From Altererythrobacter sp. ZODW24 (GTDB lineage Bacteria > Pseudomonadota > Alphaproteobacteria > Sphingomonadales > Sphingomonadaceae): DNA of 64,000 bases. The stretch spans positions 868,001 to 932,000 of the forward strand of contig NZ_CP031155.1 of NCBI RefSeq assembly GCF_003344885.1, in the 5' to 3' direction. The notes below the pieces were generated by a model. The model ran no database searches, was not told where the DNA came from, and was given only the letters and a program-made list of their open reading frames with translations. Each line of letters opens with the position of its first letter. The first letter of the stretch is position 1. A program made the translations under genes and the position numbers. Below are positions 9,914 through 19,103 of this stretch, in pieces.

Positions 9914-11410
9914 TCACCACCACTTCTCCGGCCCGCGACTATTTTGGGCTACAAACCCAGCCCGCTCTTCAATCGCGAGACCAGCATTCATCACGCCCTG
10001 CTCGTCGAAGGCTTTGCCGATGATCTGCAGGCCGAGCGGCAGGCCTTGCGAGTTCAGTCCAGCAGGGACCGACATCGCTGGCAGACCTGCCATCGAAGCT
10101 GGCACAGCAAACACATCGTTGAGATACATCGCCAGCGGGTCGCTCGACTTGTCGCCAAGGCCGAAGGCTGCGCTGGGGCAGGTTGGCGCGAGGATCACGT
10201 CGCATTCTTTGAACGCGTTCTCGAAATCGCGGCTGATCAGTGTGCGGACCTTTTGCGCCTGCGTGTAATAGGCGTCGTAGAAGCCCGCGCTGAGCACATA
10301 GGTGCCGATCATGATGCGGCGTTTGACCTCGGGGCCGAAACCGGCGGCGCGGCTGGCGGCATACATGTCTTGCAAGCCAGCGCCCTCTGGTAGTTCGCGC
10401 AATCCGTAACGCAGCCCGTCATAGCGGGCAAGATTGCTTGAGGCTTCGGCGGGGGCGATGATGTAATAGGCGGGCAGCGCATATTTGGTGTGCGGCAGGC
10501 TGATGTCGACGATTTCAGCGTCTGCATCGCGGAGCCATTGCTTGCCCTGCTCCCAGCTTGCCTCGATTTCGGCATCCATGCCGTCCATACGGTATTCGCG
10601 CGGGATTCCGACTTTCTTGCCCTTCAGATCGCCGCTGAGTGCCGCTTCCCAATTGGGCACAGGCATATCGAGGCTGGTCGAATCCTTCGAGTCAAAACCC
10701 GCCATCGCTTCCAACATAATCGCACAATCGCGCGTGTCGCGGGCCATCGGGCCTGCCTGATCGAGCGAGCTGGCAAAGGCTACGACGCCCCAGCGGCTAC
10801 AGCGGCCGTATGTGGGCTTCACGCCGGTAATGCCGGTGAAGGCCGCAGGCTGGCGGATCGAACCGCCCGTGTCAGTGCCGGTGGCAGCGGGCGCGAGCCT
10901 AGCCGCCACGGCTGTCGATGAACCACCGGACGAACCGCCCGGCGCGAGCGCGGCATTGCCGCCATCATTGCGCTTCCAAGGGTTGATGACATTGCCGAAA
11001 TAGGATGTCTCGTTGGAGGAACCCATGGCGAACTGGTCAAGGTTGAGCTTGCCGAGCATAACCGCGCCCGCCGACCACAGATTGTGGCTCACGGTGCTTT
11101 CATACTCAGGCGTAAAGCCTTCGAGGATATGGCTGCCAGCGGTCGTCTGGACGCCGCGCGTACAAAACAGGTCTTTCATGCCGATCGGCACGCCGCCCAT
11201 GATGCCCAAATCCTTGCCAGCCGCGCGGTCGGCATCGACTAGGTCAGCGGCCTGCAGGGCAATTTCTGGTGTTTCGACGATGAAGGCGTTCAAGCCCTTC
11301 GCCGCAGCGACATTGGCGTTGAACGCCTCGGTCACTTCGCGCGAGGTAAAGTCGCCCGCTTTCACGCCGTCACGGATCGCAGCGACGCCAAGGTCGGTTA
11401 GATTTGTCAT
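9914..11410 (-). CDS. gatA: Asp-tRNA(Asn)/Glu-tRNA(Gln) amidotransferase subunit A (glutaminase)
   Basis: The amidase-signature subunit that releases ammonia from glutamine for transamidation in GatCAB. The 498-aa protein shows the Ser-cisSer-Lys triad: Lys79 in [10 protein letters not shown], cis-Ser160 in GGSSGGSS and nucleophile Ser184 in [11 protein letters not shown]. It overlaps gatC by one base (TAATG junction). Presence of GatCAB implies that Gln-tRNA and/or Asn-tRNA are made by the indirect route in this organism. Confidence 0.97.
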   Translation of the reverse strand: MTNLTDLGVAAIRDGVKAGDFTSREVTEAFNANVAAAKGLNAFIVETPEIALQAADLVDADRAAGKDLGIMGGVPIGMKDLFCTRGVQTTAGSHILEGFTPEYESTVSHNLWSAGAVMLGKLNLDQFAMGSSNETSYFGNVINPWKRNDGGNAALAPGGSSGGSSTAVAARLAPAATGTDTGGSIRQPAAFTGITGVKPTYGRCSRWGVVAFASSLDQAGPMARDTRDCAIMLEAMAGFDSKDSTSLDMPVPNWEAALSGDLKGKKVGIPREYRMDGMDAEIEASWEQGKQWLRDADAEIVDISLPHTKYALPAYYIIAPAEASSNLARYDGLRYGLRELPEGAGLQDMYAASRAAGFGPEVKRRIMIGTYVLSAGFYDAYYTQAQKVRTLISRDFENAFKECDVILAPTCPSAAFGLGDKSSDPLAMYLNDVFAVPASMAGLPAMSVPAGLNSQGLPLGLQIIGKAFDEQGVMNAGLAIEERAGFVAQNSRGPEKWW

Positions 11411-11712
11411 TATTCGATCACCTTGGGCACAGCAAAGAAGCCATGTTCGGCATTGGGCGCATTGGCGAGAACCTTGTCGCGCACACCGCCGCCGGTCAGC
11501 GGATCGGCATCCACCACATCATCACGCAGGCGTTGGACATTGGGAATGACGGCGGTCATCGGTTCGACGCCGGTGACATCCACCTCGCCCAGCTGCTCCA
11601 CCCAGCCAAGGATATTGTTGAGTTCGGGCACCATCGCGGCGGCTTCGTCATCGCTCATTGCGATGCGCGCCAGCGAGGCGATTTTTACGACTGTTTGTTT
11701 ATCGACTGACAT
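11410..11712 (-). CDS. gatC: Asp-tRNA(Asn)/Glu-tRNA(Gln) amidotransferase subunit C
   Basis: A 100-aa linker subunit that wraps the GatA-GatB interface. Recognisable by [42 protein letters not shown] and the C-terminal [13 protein letters not shown]. It is first in the gatCAB transcription unit. About 72 nt separate it from the upstream DUF4153 gene on the same strand, so it could have its own promoter there. Confidence 0.95.
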   Translation of the reverse strand: MSVDKQTVVKIASLARIAMSDDEAAAMVPELNNILGWVEQLGEVDVTGVEPMTAVIPNVQRLRDDVVDADPLTGGGVRDKVLANAPNAEHGFFAVPKVIE

Positions 11713-11784
11713 GCCGCAGCGTTAGCCGCCAATGCGCGGGCCTTCAAGCAGGTTTGCGCGTGTTTAGAACGCATAATCGACCCC

Positions 11785-13494
11785 TTAGTCGAAGGGCGCG
11801 CCAACCGGCTTGCCGTCGACATAAATTCGGCGGCCGGAATAGGGGCGTACTTCGACCGAGGAACCGTCCTCGACTTCGATGGTCCCTTCGTTCCAATTGC
11901 GCCGCTGTTCGTTGTCGAATTGGCCCGTTTCATCAATCATCAGAGGATTCACCCGGTTGGTTGAAACCAGCTTAAAGTGCCGCAGATCATCGCGGCCATC
12001 CGCAACTTCAATCAATATGCAAGGCGCGTTGCACAGCCACGGATTCTGCCGCAGATAGCGTTCGAATTTAGCGCGTACTTCGCTGTCCTCAACAACCAAG
12101 CGCAAATTTGCCTTGTTCCGTTCGAACTCACCCGGTGCGCGCCGGTTATATCGCGATGACCGAATTTCCTGTGCCTCGGCCTCTTTGGCGAGTTTTGCAA
12201 TTTCAGCCTTGTCGCTTTTGGCAAGCACCAACAGCGCCTTTCGGCCGGGTTCGCCAAAGTCCCAGCGCAGGGCATCAAAGTCGAAGTCCTTTACCGCAAC
12301 ATCGCCGCTTTCGAGCCGCGATAGCTGGTCGCGGGCGGAAATGGCGGAGAAGTCTAGGATCGGCAGCGCCAAGAGCAAGGCGACAGCACATGTGGCGATC
12401 GCAGTGACCATATTTGAACTGCGGATACGGTCCCGCCAGCCCGTTTTCCGGCCAAGGACTAACGAGGCCAGATAGGCAACGCCATAGAAACAGGCGAGAG
12501 CAATAGCGACAAGCGCCCAAATCCGCTCCGGCGAAAGCCCGTGCTGTGCGATGCGCGTGCCCATCGAAGCCGCAGCTAGGATGGACAGCGGCAAGATAAC
12601 CGCCGCGAGCGCCGCGCCTGCAATCCGCAACAGCTGTGATTGCGAAGCCTCTTCATCATTGTTCCGCACCACGGCATTCACGAGGACGAAGGAGCCCGCC
12701 GCGAAGGTCAGTAGAAACGGCGTGGCGCTGTCAGTTGCGCGCCACAGGACCTCAGGACCGGAAATCAGAACTGCCAACAGGAAAAGAACCAGCGCAATCG
12801 CTACCGGCACTGCGAGGATAGAGAACACCAGCAACACAACCGATTGCAACGTACCGAGCACCTTGGACTGGTTACGCAGGACACCCAACCCGGCGCCAAA
12901 TGCCGCACCGCTGAACATCCAGCCGAACCATTCTTCGTCCATCAGTTCACGCAGGAGGCGAATCTCGATCAGTTCGAACAATCCGCCCAGTAGCAGCAGA
13001 ACCAGCCATGACAGGCCCGTGAACGCCAGCGCGCCCGCGCCGCTAATAGCATTCGTCCAGACGTGATAATGGGTGTCGGCATAGTCGGTTGCCATGCGGC
13101 GACGATGGAAACCGGCCTGAAACATCGGGATAGCGATCAGCGTAGCCAGAAGTCCGGCAGCAAGCCCATATTGTTCATCCGGCAATGCTTCGCTGTAACG
13201 GGTCGCGCGCCACGTCAGCCCGCCCATCACCAAACCCACGACACCAGCGAAAATCGCGGGTTCGACGAGCCAGTTCTTGCGGGTCGTGAAAGCGGCGGCG
13301 AGGCCTCCGAGCAGCAGAAACGCTAGCAGCGCCATGCGCCACGGGACATCATCGCCGCCATCAACCGTCAGCAAATGGATCGCCAGTCCGACCAGCGCCA
13401 GACCGCCCGCGAGCAGCCATGGCCGCATGGGCCAATCACCCGCGTCGCGGTTATCGGCTATCAAAGTCTCAGAAATTTCAGCGGCTTCGGTCAT
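11785..13494 (-). CDS. DUF4153 domain polytopic membrane protein
   Basis: A 569-aa protein with about ten hydrophobic segments over residues 25-400 and a hydrophilic C-terminal region of about 170 residues with many charged residues. The overall architecture and segments such as YHVWTNAISGAGALAFTGLSW fit the DUF4153 family, whose function is unknown. The C-terminal domain ends with short beta-like stretches (GSSVEVRPYSGRRIYVDGKPV). It follows the FKBP gene by 31 nt on the same strand and probably shares its transcript. Confidence 0.75.
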   Translation of the reverse strand: MTEAAEISETLIADNRDAGDWPMRPWLLAGGLALVGLAIHLLTVDGGDDVPWRMALLAFLLLGGLAAAFTTRKNWLVEPAIFAGVVGLVMGGLTWRATRYSEALPDEQYGLAAGLLATLIAIPMFQAGFHRRRMATDYADTHYHVWTNAISGAGALAFTGLSWLVLLLLGGLFELIEIRLLRELMDEEWFGWMFSGAAFGAGLGVLRNQSKVLGTLQSVVLLVFSILAVPVAIALVLFLLAVLISGPEVLWRATDSATPFLLTFAAGSFVLVNAVVRNNDEEASQSQLLRIAGAALAAVILPLSILAAASMGTRIAQHGLSPERIWALVAIALACFYGVAYLASLVLGRKTGWRDRIRSSNMVTAIATCAVALLLALPILDFSAISARDQLSRLESGDVAVKDFDFDALRWDFGEPGRKALLVLAKSDKAEIAKLAKEAEAQEIRSSRYNRRAPGEFERNKANLRLVVEDSEVRAKFERYLRQNPWLCNAPCILIEVADGRDDLRHFKLVSTNRVNPLMIDETGQFDNEQRRNWNEGTIEVEDGSSVEVRPYSGRRIYVDGKPVGAPFD

Positions 13495-13525
13495 TGGCTT
13501 TCCCCGCTGTCAGTTCTCTAGGCTG

Positions 13526-14119
13526 TTATTGGCCCTGAGGTGCCGGAGCGCCACCTGCGCCCGGAGCGCCCGGTTGAGCCCCCTGCTGTGCAGCCATCAT
13601 TTGCTGGATTTGGGCAATTTTGTTCTGGAAGTCTTCTTCAGACATAAAGTCGATCATTTCGACTTCGAACGTTAGATCACTATTGGCCGGGATCACAACT
13701 TCGCCGGTCTGCGGATTGGCTTTCTCCTCAGCGCCATAACCCTTTTCAGCAGGTATCTCGAGCACGTACTTGCCGCCCTTCTGCATCTGCTGGGCGCCTT
13801 CGCTGAAGCCCGGAACCATCTGGTTCAGCGGCAGCGGATTGCCTTCAGGGAAGATGCCCGGGATCGGCAGTGGAAGATCCTGAGATTCGTCAAACGTGCT
13901 GCCATCAGCCAGCATGCCCTTGTAGCGCACGAAAACCACGTCATCCGCGGCGGGTGTTCCGCCGGTACCTTCGGTGATGGTCGAAACCGACAGGCCCTTT
14001 GGCGCAGAATACCAGGCAATGCCTGCCCCGATCAGCACAGCGACGAGTACGCCGAGCCATAATTTGACGAGCGAGCCCTTGGCAATCGGCTGAATCGGTA
14101 CGCTGGTTACTTCGGTCAT
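13526..14119 (-). CDS. FKBP-type peptidyl-prolyl cis-trans isomerase, membrane-anchored
   Basis: A 197-aa prolyl isomerase. One transmembrane anchor (about residues 20-36, WLGVLVAVLIGAGIAWY) places the FKBP domain in the periplasm. Domain landmarks are VRYKGMLADGSTFDES, LNQMVPGFSEGAQQM and YVLEIPAEKGYGAEE. The C-terminus is a Gln/Ala/Gly/Pro-rich tail (from about residue 170). It is separated from rpsU by a terminator, so it has its own promoter or relies on read-through. Confidence 0.92.
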   Translation of the reverse strand: MTEVTSVPIQPIAKGSLVKLWLGVLVAVLIGAGIAWYSAPKGLSVSTITEGTGGTPAADDVVFVRYKGMLADGSTFDESQDLPLPIPGIFPEGNPLPLNQMVPGFSEGAQQMQKGGKYVLEIPAEKGYGAEEKANPQTGEVVIPANSDLTFEVEMIDFMSEEDFQNKIAQIQQMMAAQQGAQPGAPGAGGAPAPQGQ

Positions 14120-14159
14120 TTAGGCAATTCCTGCAATTGTTGCGCGCCGAGTGTAGGGC

Positions 14160-14191
14160 ATAAAGCAAAGGGCGCGGATTTCTCCGCGCCC
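14160..14191 (-). terminator. Terminator downstream of rpsU
   Basis: On the minus strand the perfect stem AGGGCGCGG / CCGCGCCCT with a 6-nt loop is followed by TTGCTTTAT. It separates rpsU from the FKBP gene. Confidence 0.75.
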
Positions 14192-14255
14192 TGATGGCTT
14201 ATCAAGTAAGTCTGCGCAAGCGTGAGAATATCAGCGCCCGCGCGAGTAAACAGCT

Positions 14256-14459
14256 TTAGATGCCGTCACGTTCCATACGCTTGCGGTCCATCTTACGGGC
14301 GCGGCGTACAGCAGCAGCCTTTTCACGGGCGCGCTTTTCGCTTGGCTTTTCGTAATGACGACGCAGCTTCATTTCGCGGTACACGCCCTCACGCTGCAGC
14401 TTCTTCTTAAGCGCGCGGAGAGCCTGATCAACATTGTTATCGCGAACCATGATCTGCAT
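14256..14459 (-). CDS. rpsU: 30S ribosomal protein S21
   Basis: A 67-aa basic protein starting [20 protein letters not shown] and ending in an Arg/Lys-rich helix, standard for S21. The ATG at 14459 is chosen because the family begins at this Met; a long upstream in-frame extension is not family-like. A GAGG SD lies about 10 nt upstream. It is a single-gene unit, with its own terminator and a candidate promoter about 115 nt upstream. Confidence 0.95.
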   Translation of the reverse strand: MQIMVRDNNVDQALRALKKKLQREGVYREMKLRRHYEKPSEKRAREKAAAVRRARKMDRKRMERDGI

Positions 14460-14572
14460 GTAATCGAATACCTCAAAGCCAAATGAGGGAGCGCCGCAAA
14501 ATGCGGGCAAACACCCTGAATATAAAAAAGAAAACGCGCCGAATCCCGTAAGGAACGGCACGAAACACGATT

Positions 14573-14601
14573 GTATTACCCGAATCACCCCATCAGCGCA
14601 A
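14573..14601 (-). promoter_or_regulatory. Candidate sigma70-type promoter of rpsU
   Basis: On the minus strand TTGCGC (14601-14596) and TAATAC (14578-14573) are separated by 17 nt, about 115 nt before the rpsU start. The match is moderate. The rest of 14460-14695 shows no supported gene. Confidence 0.35.
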
Positions 14602-14695
14602 GCGTTTACGCCCCTGACATATGTGGCTTTTGAGCACGGGAGAGCCATACCGGTAATACTTCCCTGATGGCGCTGCGACGGCTAAAGCCGGCGCA

Positions 14696-15106
14696 ATGAG
14701 TGCCACCCCTCCCCTTACAGCAACCTTGCTTGTCGCTTTTGGCGGGGGGACAGGCGCTGTCCTGCGTCATCAACTGGGGCGCGGTTTGGCCAATGTTTTC
14801 GGACCGGTAGCGCTCACCTCATTCCCATGGGCCACACTGGCCGTCAATGTGATTGGCAGCCTTGCGATGGGCGTACTGGCAGGTTGGCTGGCCAAGCATG
14901 GCAGCGCCGCGAATGAACAGCTACGCTTGCTACTCGGCGTCGGCCTGTTAGGGGGCTTCACCACTTTCTCCGCATTCAGCCTCGAAATGATGTTGCTGAT
15001 CGAACGCGGACAGCCAGCGCTTGCCGTCACCTATGCCGCTGTTTCCATATTTGCCGGGCTGACCGCCCTTTACCTTGGCCTGATCGCCATGAGGATTTTC
15101 GCATGA
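14696..15106 (+). CDS. crcB: Fluoride ion channel CrcB/Fluc
   Basis: A 136-aa four-helix inner-membrane protein that exports fluoride as a dual-topology dimer. Family motifs: GGGTGAVLRHQLGR near the N-terminus, NVIGSLAMG in helix 2 and GGFTTFSAFSLE with the phenylalanine box in helix 3. It is first in a chain of six overlapping genes, and its stop overlaps the next start by 4 nt. I found no convincing fluoride riboswitch in the roughly 235 nt upstream. Confidence 0.93.
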   Translation: MSATPPLTATLLVAFGGGTGAVLRHQLGRGLANVFGPVALTSFPWATLAVNVIGSLAMGVLAGWLAKHGSAANEQLRLLLGVGLLGGFTTFSAFSLEMMLLIERGQPALAVTYAAVSIFAGLTALYLGLIAMRIFA

Positions 15107-16326
15107 GCGACTCCGTTCGCCAATTCACCGTCGGACCAGATGACGAAGGCATTCGCCTCGACCGCTGGTTCAAACGCAATTTGCCACAAATCGGCTTTGC
15201 CACTGTGTCGCGCTGGGCGCGTACTGGTCAGCTGCGAGTGGATGGCGGACGTGCCAAGCCTGAAGACCGGCTATCTGCTGGACAGGTTCTGCGTGTGCCG
15301 CCCGGCGGACTTGAATCTAAGAGCGGCCCGGTGGCGCGCCCCGAACTGACTGAAGAGCAATTGGAAGAGGCCGACGCCATGGCGATCCACCGCGACCGCG
15401 CGGCCATCGTCATCAACAAGCCTCCAGGTCTCGCCACACAAGGCGGCACCGGTACAAAGCATCACGTCGACGGCCTGCTCGACGCCTATATCACCGGCAA
15501 GGGCCCGCGCCCTCGCCTCGTGCACCGGCTCGATAAGGATACTAGCGGTGTCCTCTTGGTCGCTGCGACTCCGGGCAGCGCGGCATTCTTCTCGCGCCGC
15601 TTTGCCGGGCGCTCCGCGCGCAAAGTCTATTGGGCACTGCTCGTTGGTGTTCCTGATATTCATGATGGATTGATCGACCTGCCGCTCTCCAAGCAGCCGG
15701 GCACTGGCGGCGAGAAGATGCATGTCGACGAAAAGGGCGGCCAGATGGCCCGCACGCGTTACCGTGTGATCGAACGGGCCGGGAACAGCACCTGCTGGGT
15801 CGAACTGCAGCCGCTGACCGGCCGCACTCACCAGCTGCGCGTCCATATGGCGGCCATCGGCCATCCCATCGTGGGCGACGGCAAATATGGCGGCAAGGAT
15901 GCCTTCTTGACCGGCACAATCAGCCGCAAGATGCATTTGCACGCACGTCAGCTGATTATCGATCACCCGGACGGCACGCCGCTGGATGTGACCGCTCCCC
16001 TGCCCGAACATTTCGCACAGAGCATGGAACAACTCGGCTTTGACGAAGCGGACGGCGAATATGTCGACGACACCCCGCCACCGCAGACCAAGACCGAGAA
16101 GAAGCAAGTCGCCAAGCAGCATTCCAAACTGGTCCGCAAGGATAAGCGCGGCGAGCGTCGGAGGCGCGGTGAAGGCGCCGGTCCGAAGGCAATAACTGGC
16201 CCGCGGCCAGCTCACAACGCTCCCAAAACTCCGAAAAAGGGCGCAAAGCCCCGGCCTCGCCCCAAAAAGAGCGGCCCCGGCGGCACCAATCCGCGAGGCG
16301 GCAAGGGTAAAGGAGCGCGCGGCTAG
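15103..16326 (+). CDS. RluA-family 23S rRNA pseudouridine synthase with a long basic C-terminal tail
   Basis: Converts specific uridines to pseudouridine, probably in 23S rRNA (RluC-like). The N-terminal S4 RNA-binding domain is at about residues 15-75 (GIRLDRWFKRNL). The catalytic domain has HRLDKDTSGV with Asp144 as the predicted catalytic residue, then GRTHQLRVHM. At 407 aa it is about 80-100 residues longer than usual. The extra part, from about residue 330, is dense in Lys, Arg, Pro and Gly and is probably a disordered RNA-binding tail. ATGA overlap with crcB; stop overlaps the next GTG start. Confidence 0.92.
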   Translation: MSDSVRQFTVGPDDEGIRLDRWFKRNLPQIGFATVSRWARTGQLRVDGGRAKPEDRLSAGQVLRVPPGGLESKSGPVARPELTEEQLEEADAMAIHRDRAAIVINKPPGLATQGGTGTKHHVDGLLDAYITGKGPRPRLVHRLDKDTSGVLLVAATPGSAAFFSRRFAGRSARKVYWALLVGVPDIHDGLIDLPLSKQPGTGGEKMHVDEKGGQMARTRYRVIERAGNSTCWVELQPLTGRTHQLRVHMAAIGHPIVGDGKYGGKDAFLTGTISRKMHLHARQLIIDHPDGTPLDVTAPLPEHFAQSMEQLGFDEADGEYVDDTPPPQTKTEKKQVAKQHSKLVRKDKRGERRRRGEGAGPKAITGPRPAHNAPKTPKKGAKPRPRPKKSGPGGTNPRGGKGKGARG

Positions 16327-16928
16327 TGCACCCTAATCCCGCTTACCGGCTGGACGACCGCGCCCTGCACGAGGCGCTGCTGGACGAGGTGGGTTTCGGA
16401 ATGGTGTTTGCGCCGACACCTGATGGACCGCGCGTGGTGCACACTCCGATCATCTCAACCGGTGACGGCGCCGTGCAATTCCATATTGCGCGCGGCAATG
16501 CGCTGGCCAAGCATCTGGCAGGCGAGACTGCGCTGATCACGGTCAACGGGCCGGACGGTTATGTCAGCCCGCGTTGGTACTTAGATAGGCCAACTGTCCC
16601 GACTTGGAACTTCGTTGCCATTGAGATCGAAGGCCGTGTCCGCCGGATGGAGCAAGATGGACTGATAGCCATGCTCGACAATCTGAGCGCGCGGCATGAA
16701 GCGCGGATCGAGGGCGGCAAGAATTGGACGCGCGAGAAGCTCGACCCGGATCTCTTCCGGCGTATGCTCGGCGCGATTGTTGGCTTTGAAATGGAAATTC
16801 AGGCTTGGCGGCCAACCTTCAAACTGGGCCAAGATGATAGCGCGGCGGACCGCGCGAGCATCGCCGAGGGGCTTGAAGCCTCGGGCAGTCCAGCTATTGC
16901 TCAGCTGATGCGGACTTTAGCGCCATGA
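16326..16928 (+). CDS. FMN-binding PaiB-like protein
   Basis: A 200-aa protein of the split-barrel flavin-binding fold. PaiB-type landmarks are HIARGNALAKHL, VNGPDGYVSPRWY, VPTWNFVAIEIEGRV and IVGFEMEIQAW. Bacillus PaiB is described as a transcriptional regulator, but many homologues may be flavin or heme-utilisation-like enzymes, so the role is uncertain. The start is GTG at 16326, sharing a base with the preceding stop (TAGTG). Overlaps the HAD gene by 4 nt. Confidence 0.85.
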   Translation: MHPNPAYRLDDRALHEALLDEVGFGMVFAPTPDGPRVVHTPIISTGDGAVQFHIARGNALAKHLAGETALITVNGPDGYVSPRWYLDRPTVPTWNFVAIEIEGRVRRMEQDGLIAMLDNLSARHEARIEGGKNWTREKLDPDLFRRMLGAIVGFEMEIQAWRPTFKLGQDDSAADRASIAEGLEASGSPAIAQLMRTLAP

Positions 16929-17599
16929 CAGTCAGGCTCGCCATATTCGATTGTGACGGTACGCTTGTCGATGGACAAGCCGCCGTATGTGAGGCGATGG
17001 AGGAAGCCTTCGCTGACGTAAGCGAAGAAGCGCCCCCGCGCACCGACATTCGGCGTATTGTTGGCCTCAGCCTGCCGCAAGCTGTCCGCCACCTCGCGCC
17101 CCGCACCAGTGCCGCGATGCAGGACGCCATCGTTGACGCCTACAAGTTATCCTTCCGCAATAGCCGGATGGAAGGTCGCTTGCATGAGCCTTTGTTCGAG
17201 GGGATCGAGCAAGTTCTGCGCGACCTTCACGCAGATGGCTGGGCGCTGGCTGTTGCAACCGGCAAGTCGGATCGCGGGCTGACCAGTTGCTTGACCGAGC
17301 ACGGCGTGATTGACCTGTTCTCCAGCTTGCAAACGGCCGACCGTCATCCCTCAAAACCTCATCCAGATATGCTTCATCAGGCGATGACCGATACGCTGGC
17401 CGAACCTGCCAACAGCGTGATGATCGGCGACACCAGCTTTGACATTATGGCGGGGCAGGCAGCTCATATCCGGTCAATCGGTGTGTCGTGGGGCTATCAC
17501 TTGCCCCAAGAGCTAATCGACGCAGGCGCGCAATGTGTGGTCGATACGGCGCCAGAAATTGTGCAGCAATTGGCCGCGATGATGGAGACCGTAAGTTGA
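16925..17599 (+). CDS. HAD-superfamily hydrolase, phosphoglycolate phosphatase-like
   Basis: A 224-aa cytosolic phosphatase. HAD motif I is FDCDGTLVD, with nucleophile Asp9 and acid/base Asp11. Motif II is in VATGK, and motif III/IV is KPHPDMLHQA plus MIGDTSFDIMAGQAA. A helical cap domain lies between motif I and II (about residues 18-85), as in Gph/YjjG-type enzymes. The substrate is not predictable from sequence. ATGA overlap upstream and TTGA overlap downstream. Confidence 0.9.
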   Translation: MTVRLAIFDCDGTLVDGQAAVCEAMEEAFADVSEEAPPRTDIRRIVGLSLPQAVRHLAPRTSAAMQDAIVDAYKLSFRNSRMEGRLHEPLFEGIEQVLRDLHADGWALAVATGKSDRGLTSCLTEHGVIDLFSSLQTADRHPSKPHPDMLHQAMTDTLAEPANSVMIGDTSFDIMAGQAAHIRSIGVSWGYHLPQELIDAGAQCVVDTAPEIVQQLAAMMETVS

Positions 17600-17805
17600 A
17601 CGAAGATACAGCGCGAAAGCGCTACTTCATCATGCATCTAAGCAGGCTCGTCGGTGCCATTTTGGCGGCATTTGGCATGATCGGCATTGCCGGCAAGGCG
17701 GACATGGAACCCGCGCTTGCTTATGTGTTGCTGATTGCCGGAGTGATCGGTTTTCTGATCGTGCCGCGCATGCTGGCTAAGCGCTGGCGGAGCCCGCCCG
17801 AATGA
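17596..17805 (+). CDS. Small two-helix membrane protein
   Basis: A 69-aa protein starting at TTG 17596, overlapping the HAD stop (TTGA). An alternative ATG lies at 17632. It has two hydrophobic helices (HLSRLVGAILAAFGMIGIAG and ALAYVLLIAGVIGFLIVP) separated by a short charged loop, then a basic tail. Its stop overlaps the ATP12 start (ATGA). The position before an F1-ATPase assembly factor is suggestive, but no function is recognised. Confidence 0.7.
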   Translation: MNEDTARKRYFIMHLSRLVGAILAAFGMIGIAGKADMEPALAYVLLIAGVIGFLIVPRMLAKRWRSPPE

Positions 17806-18494
17806 AGCGATTTTACAAGACCGCCACTGCCGATCAGGTGGATGGCGGCTGGCAGGTGAAGCTCGATAGTCGGGGCGTGAAAACCGTCGCTGGCTCGCCA
17901 CAGATTGTACCATCTGAGACGCTCGCGAAAGCGATGGCCGAGGAATGGTCCGCGCAAGGCGAAAAGCTGGACGCGAAAACGCTGATCCTGCGTGACGCCT
18001 CTGATCACGCAATCGACATTGTGGCGCCTGACCGCGAACTAGCCATCACCAAACTGCTGGCTTTCGCGGAAACCGACACACTGTGTTACCGCGCCGATCC
18101 TGACGAACCGCTCTATCACCGGCAGATCGACCGGTGGGAGCCCCTCGTCAGCCGGATCGAGGCGAGCCGCAGAATCAAGCTCGAACGCACCAGCGGCATC
18201 ATGCACCGGCAGCAACCAACCGAAACTCTAGACAGATTGCGCGCAGAACTGTCACAGATGGATGACTTCGCTCTATCTGCTCTCACCGCCGCAGCATCAT
18301 TGGCCGCTTCGCTATGCGTCGGGCTGGCTGCAATCGAAGATGGTGCAGATGCGGAGGAATTATGGGCAATCGCCAATCTGGAAGAGGATTGGCAGGCTGA
18401 ACAATGGGGCTGGGAAGCATCCGCGGAGGAGCTGCGCGCCAAGCGGCTCGGCAACTTCAGAGAAGCAATGCGGTTCGCAGCGCTTTCGCGCTAA
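17802..18494 (+). CDS. ATP12-family F1-ATPase assembly chaperone
   Basis: A 230-aa homologue of mitochondrial Atp12, which binds the F1 alpha subunit before assembly with beta. Family stretches are MKRFYKTATADQ, LPSETLAKAMAEEW-like residues, DRELAITKLLAFAETDTLCYRAD and WEPLVSRIEA, with C-terminal EDWQAEQWGWEASAEE. Bacterial ATP12 proteins are typical of alphaproteobacteria. It is last in the overlapping crcB chain and abuts the convergent lipoprotein gene with no spacer. Confidence 0.92.
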   Translation: MKRFYKTATADQVDGGWQVKLDSRGVKTVAGSPQIVPSETLAKAMAEEWSAQGEKLDAKTLILRDASDHAIDIVAPDRELAITKLLAFAETDTLCYRADPDEPLYHRQIDRWEPLVSRIEASRRIKLERTSGIMHRQQPTETLDRLRAELSQMDDFALSALTAAASLAASLCVGLAAIEDGADAEELWAIANLEEDWQAEQWGWEASAEELRAKRLGNFREAMRFAALSR

Positions 18495-19103
18495 TCAGCC
18501 AACCCAGTCAGCGACCTGCACTGCGACATCATTGGCAGCTTCGTTAAGAGCAGGTCCAACCGCAGCCGCATTCGCCGCTACGCCCGGAACAACGCTCTCA
18601 AAGCGCCGCGTTTGAATTTCACCATTGGTGAACTGGCGGATCGCGTCATAGCGCACGACGACCGAGCTTGTGCGGACATCATAGCCCATGTCGAGCAGAT
18701 TGCCGTAAAGCCGAGTCTGTGCGGCCATATCAGGGTCACCCCCGTCCACCACTAAACGGTCGCTACGGGCAGAGATCGTTTCGGCAAGCAACCGGCGGAA
18801 CAACCGCGCGGGCTTCTCGACCCAAATGGCGTCCTGAAGATAAGCAACTTGCGCATCGTTCACTTGAACCGGCACCCGCGTGACATTCAGGCGCTGCGGA
18901 GCGTCTGGCTGGATCACGGCAATGGCATTGGCCAAGCTTCCGCTTGCAGTCGATCCCGCAGCCGATGTGGATGTCGGCGTTAGCGTCAGCAAGCTCTCGG
19001 GCAATTCACCGCTGCCGCCAATATTTACACAACCCCCTAGTGCCGCCAGCAAAGCGAAAGCAGAAACGCGCGATAGAATTGGCTTGTTCATTGCGGCCCT
19101 CAT
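18495..19103 (-). CDS. ABC transport auxiliary lipoprotein (PqiC/DUF330-like)
   Basis: An outer-membrane-type lipoprotein with lipobox LGGC near residue 25. The ATG at 19103 overlaps the MCE gene stop (ATGA). A second ATG at 19091, preceded by GAGGG, would remove four residues and may be the true start. Family features are the conserved RLNVTRVPVQVNDAQVAYL region and RFFRRLLAETI-like helix. It presumably bridges the MCE lipid shuttle to the outer membrane. It is last in a four-gene operon: permease, ATPase, MCE protein, lipoprotein. Confidence 0.85.
   Translation of the reverse strand: MRAAMNKPILSRVSAFALLAALGGCVNIGGSGELPESLLTLTPTSTSAAGSTASGSLANAIAVIQPDAPQRLNVTRVPVQVNDAQVAYLQDAIWVEKPARLFRRLLAETISARSDRLVVDGGDPDMAAQTRLYGNLLDMGYDVRTSSVVVRYDAIRQFTNGEIQTRRFESVVPGVAANAAAVGPALNEAANDVAVQVADWVG

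Noticed and set aside
14586-14695. Possible fluoride riboswitch upstream of crcB
   Set aside because: CTGATGGCGC near 14668 faintly recalls the 3' part of the motif, but the 5' stem-pseudoknot elements are not recognisable. A covariance-model search would decide.
15271-16215. 314-codon open frame antisense to the RluA-type synthase
   Set aside because: Shadow frame; the sense strand has intact catalytic motifs and operon overlaps.
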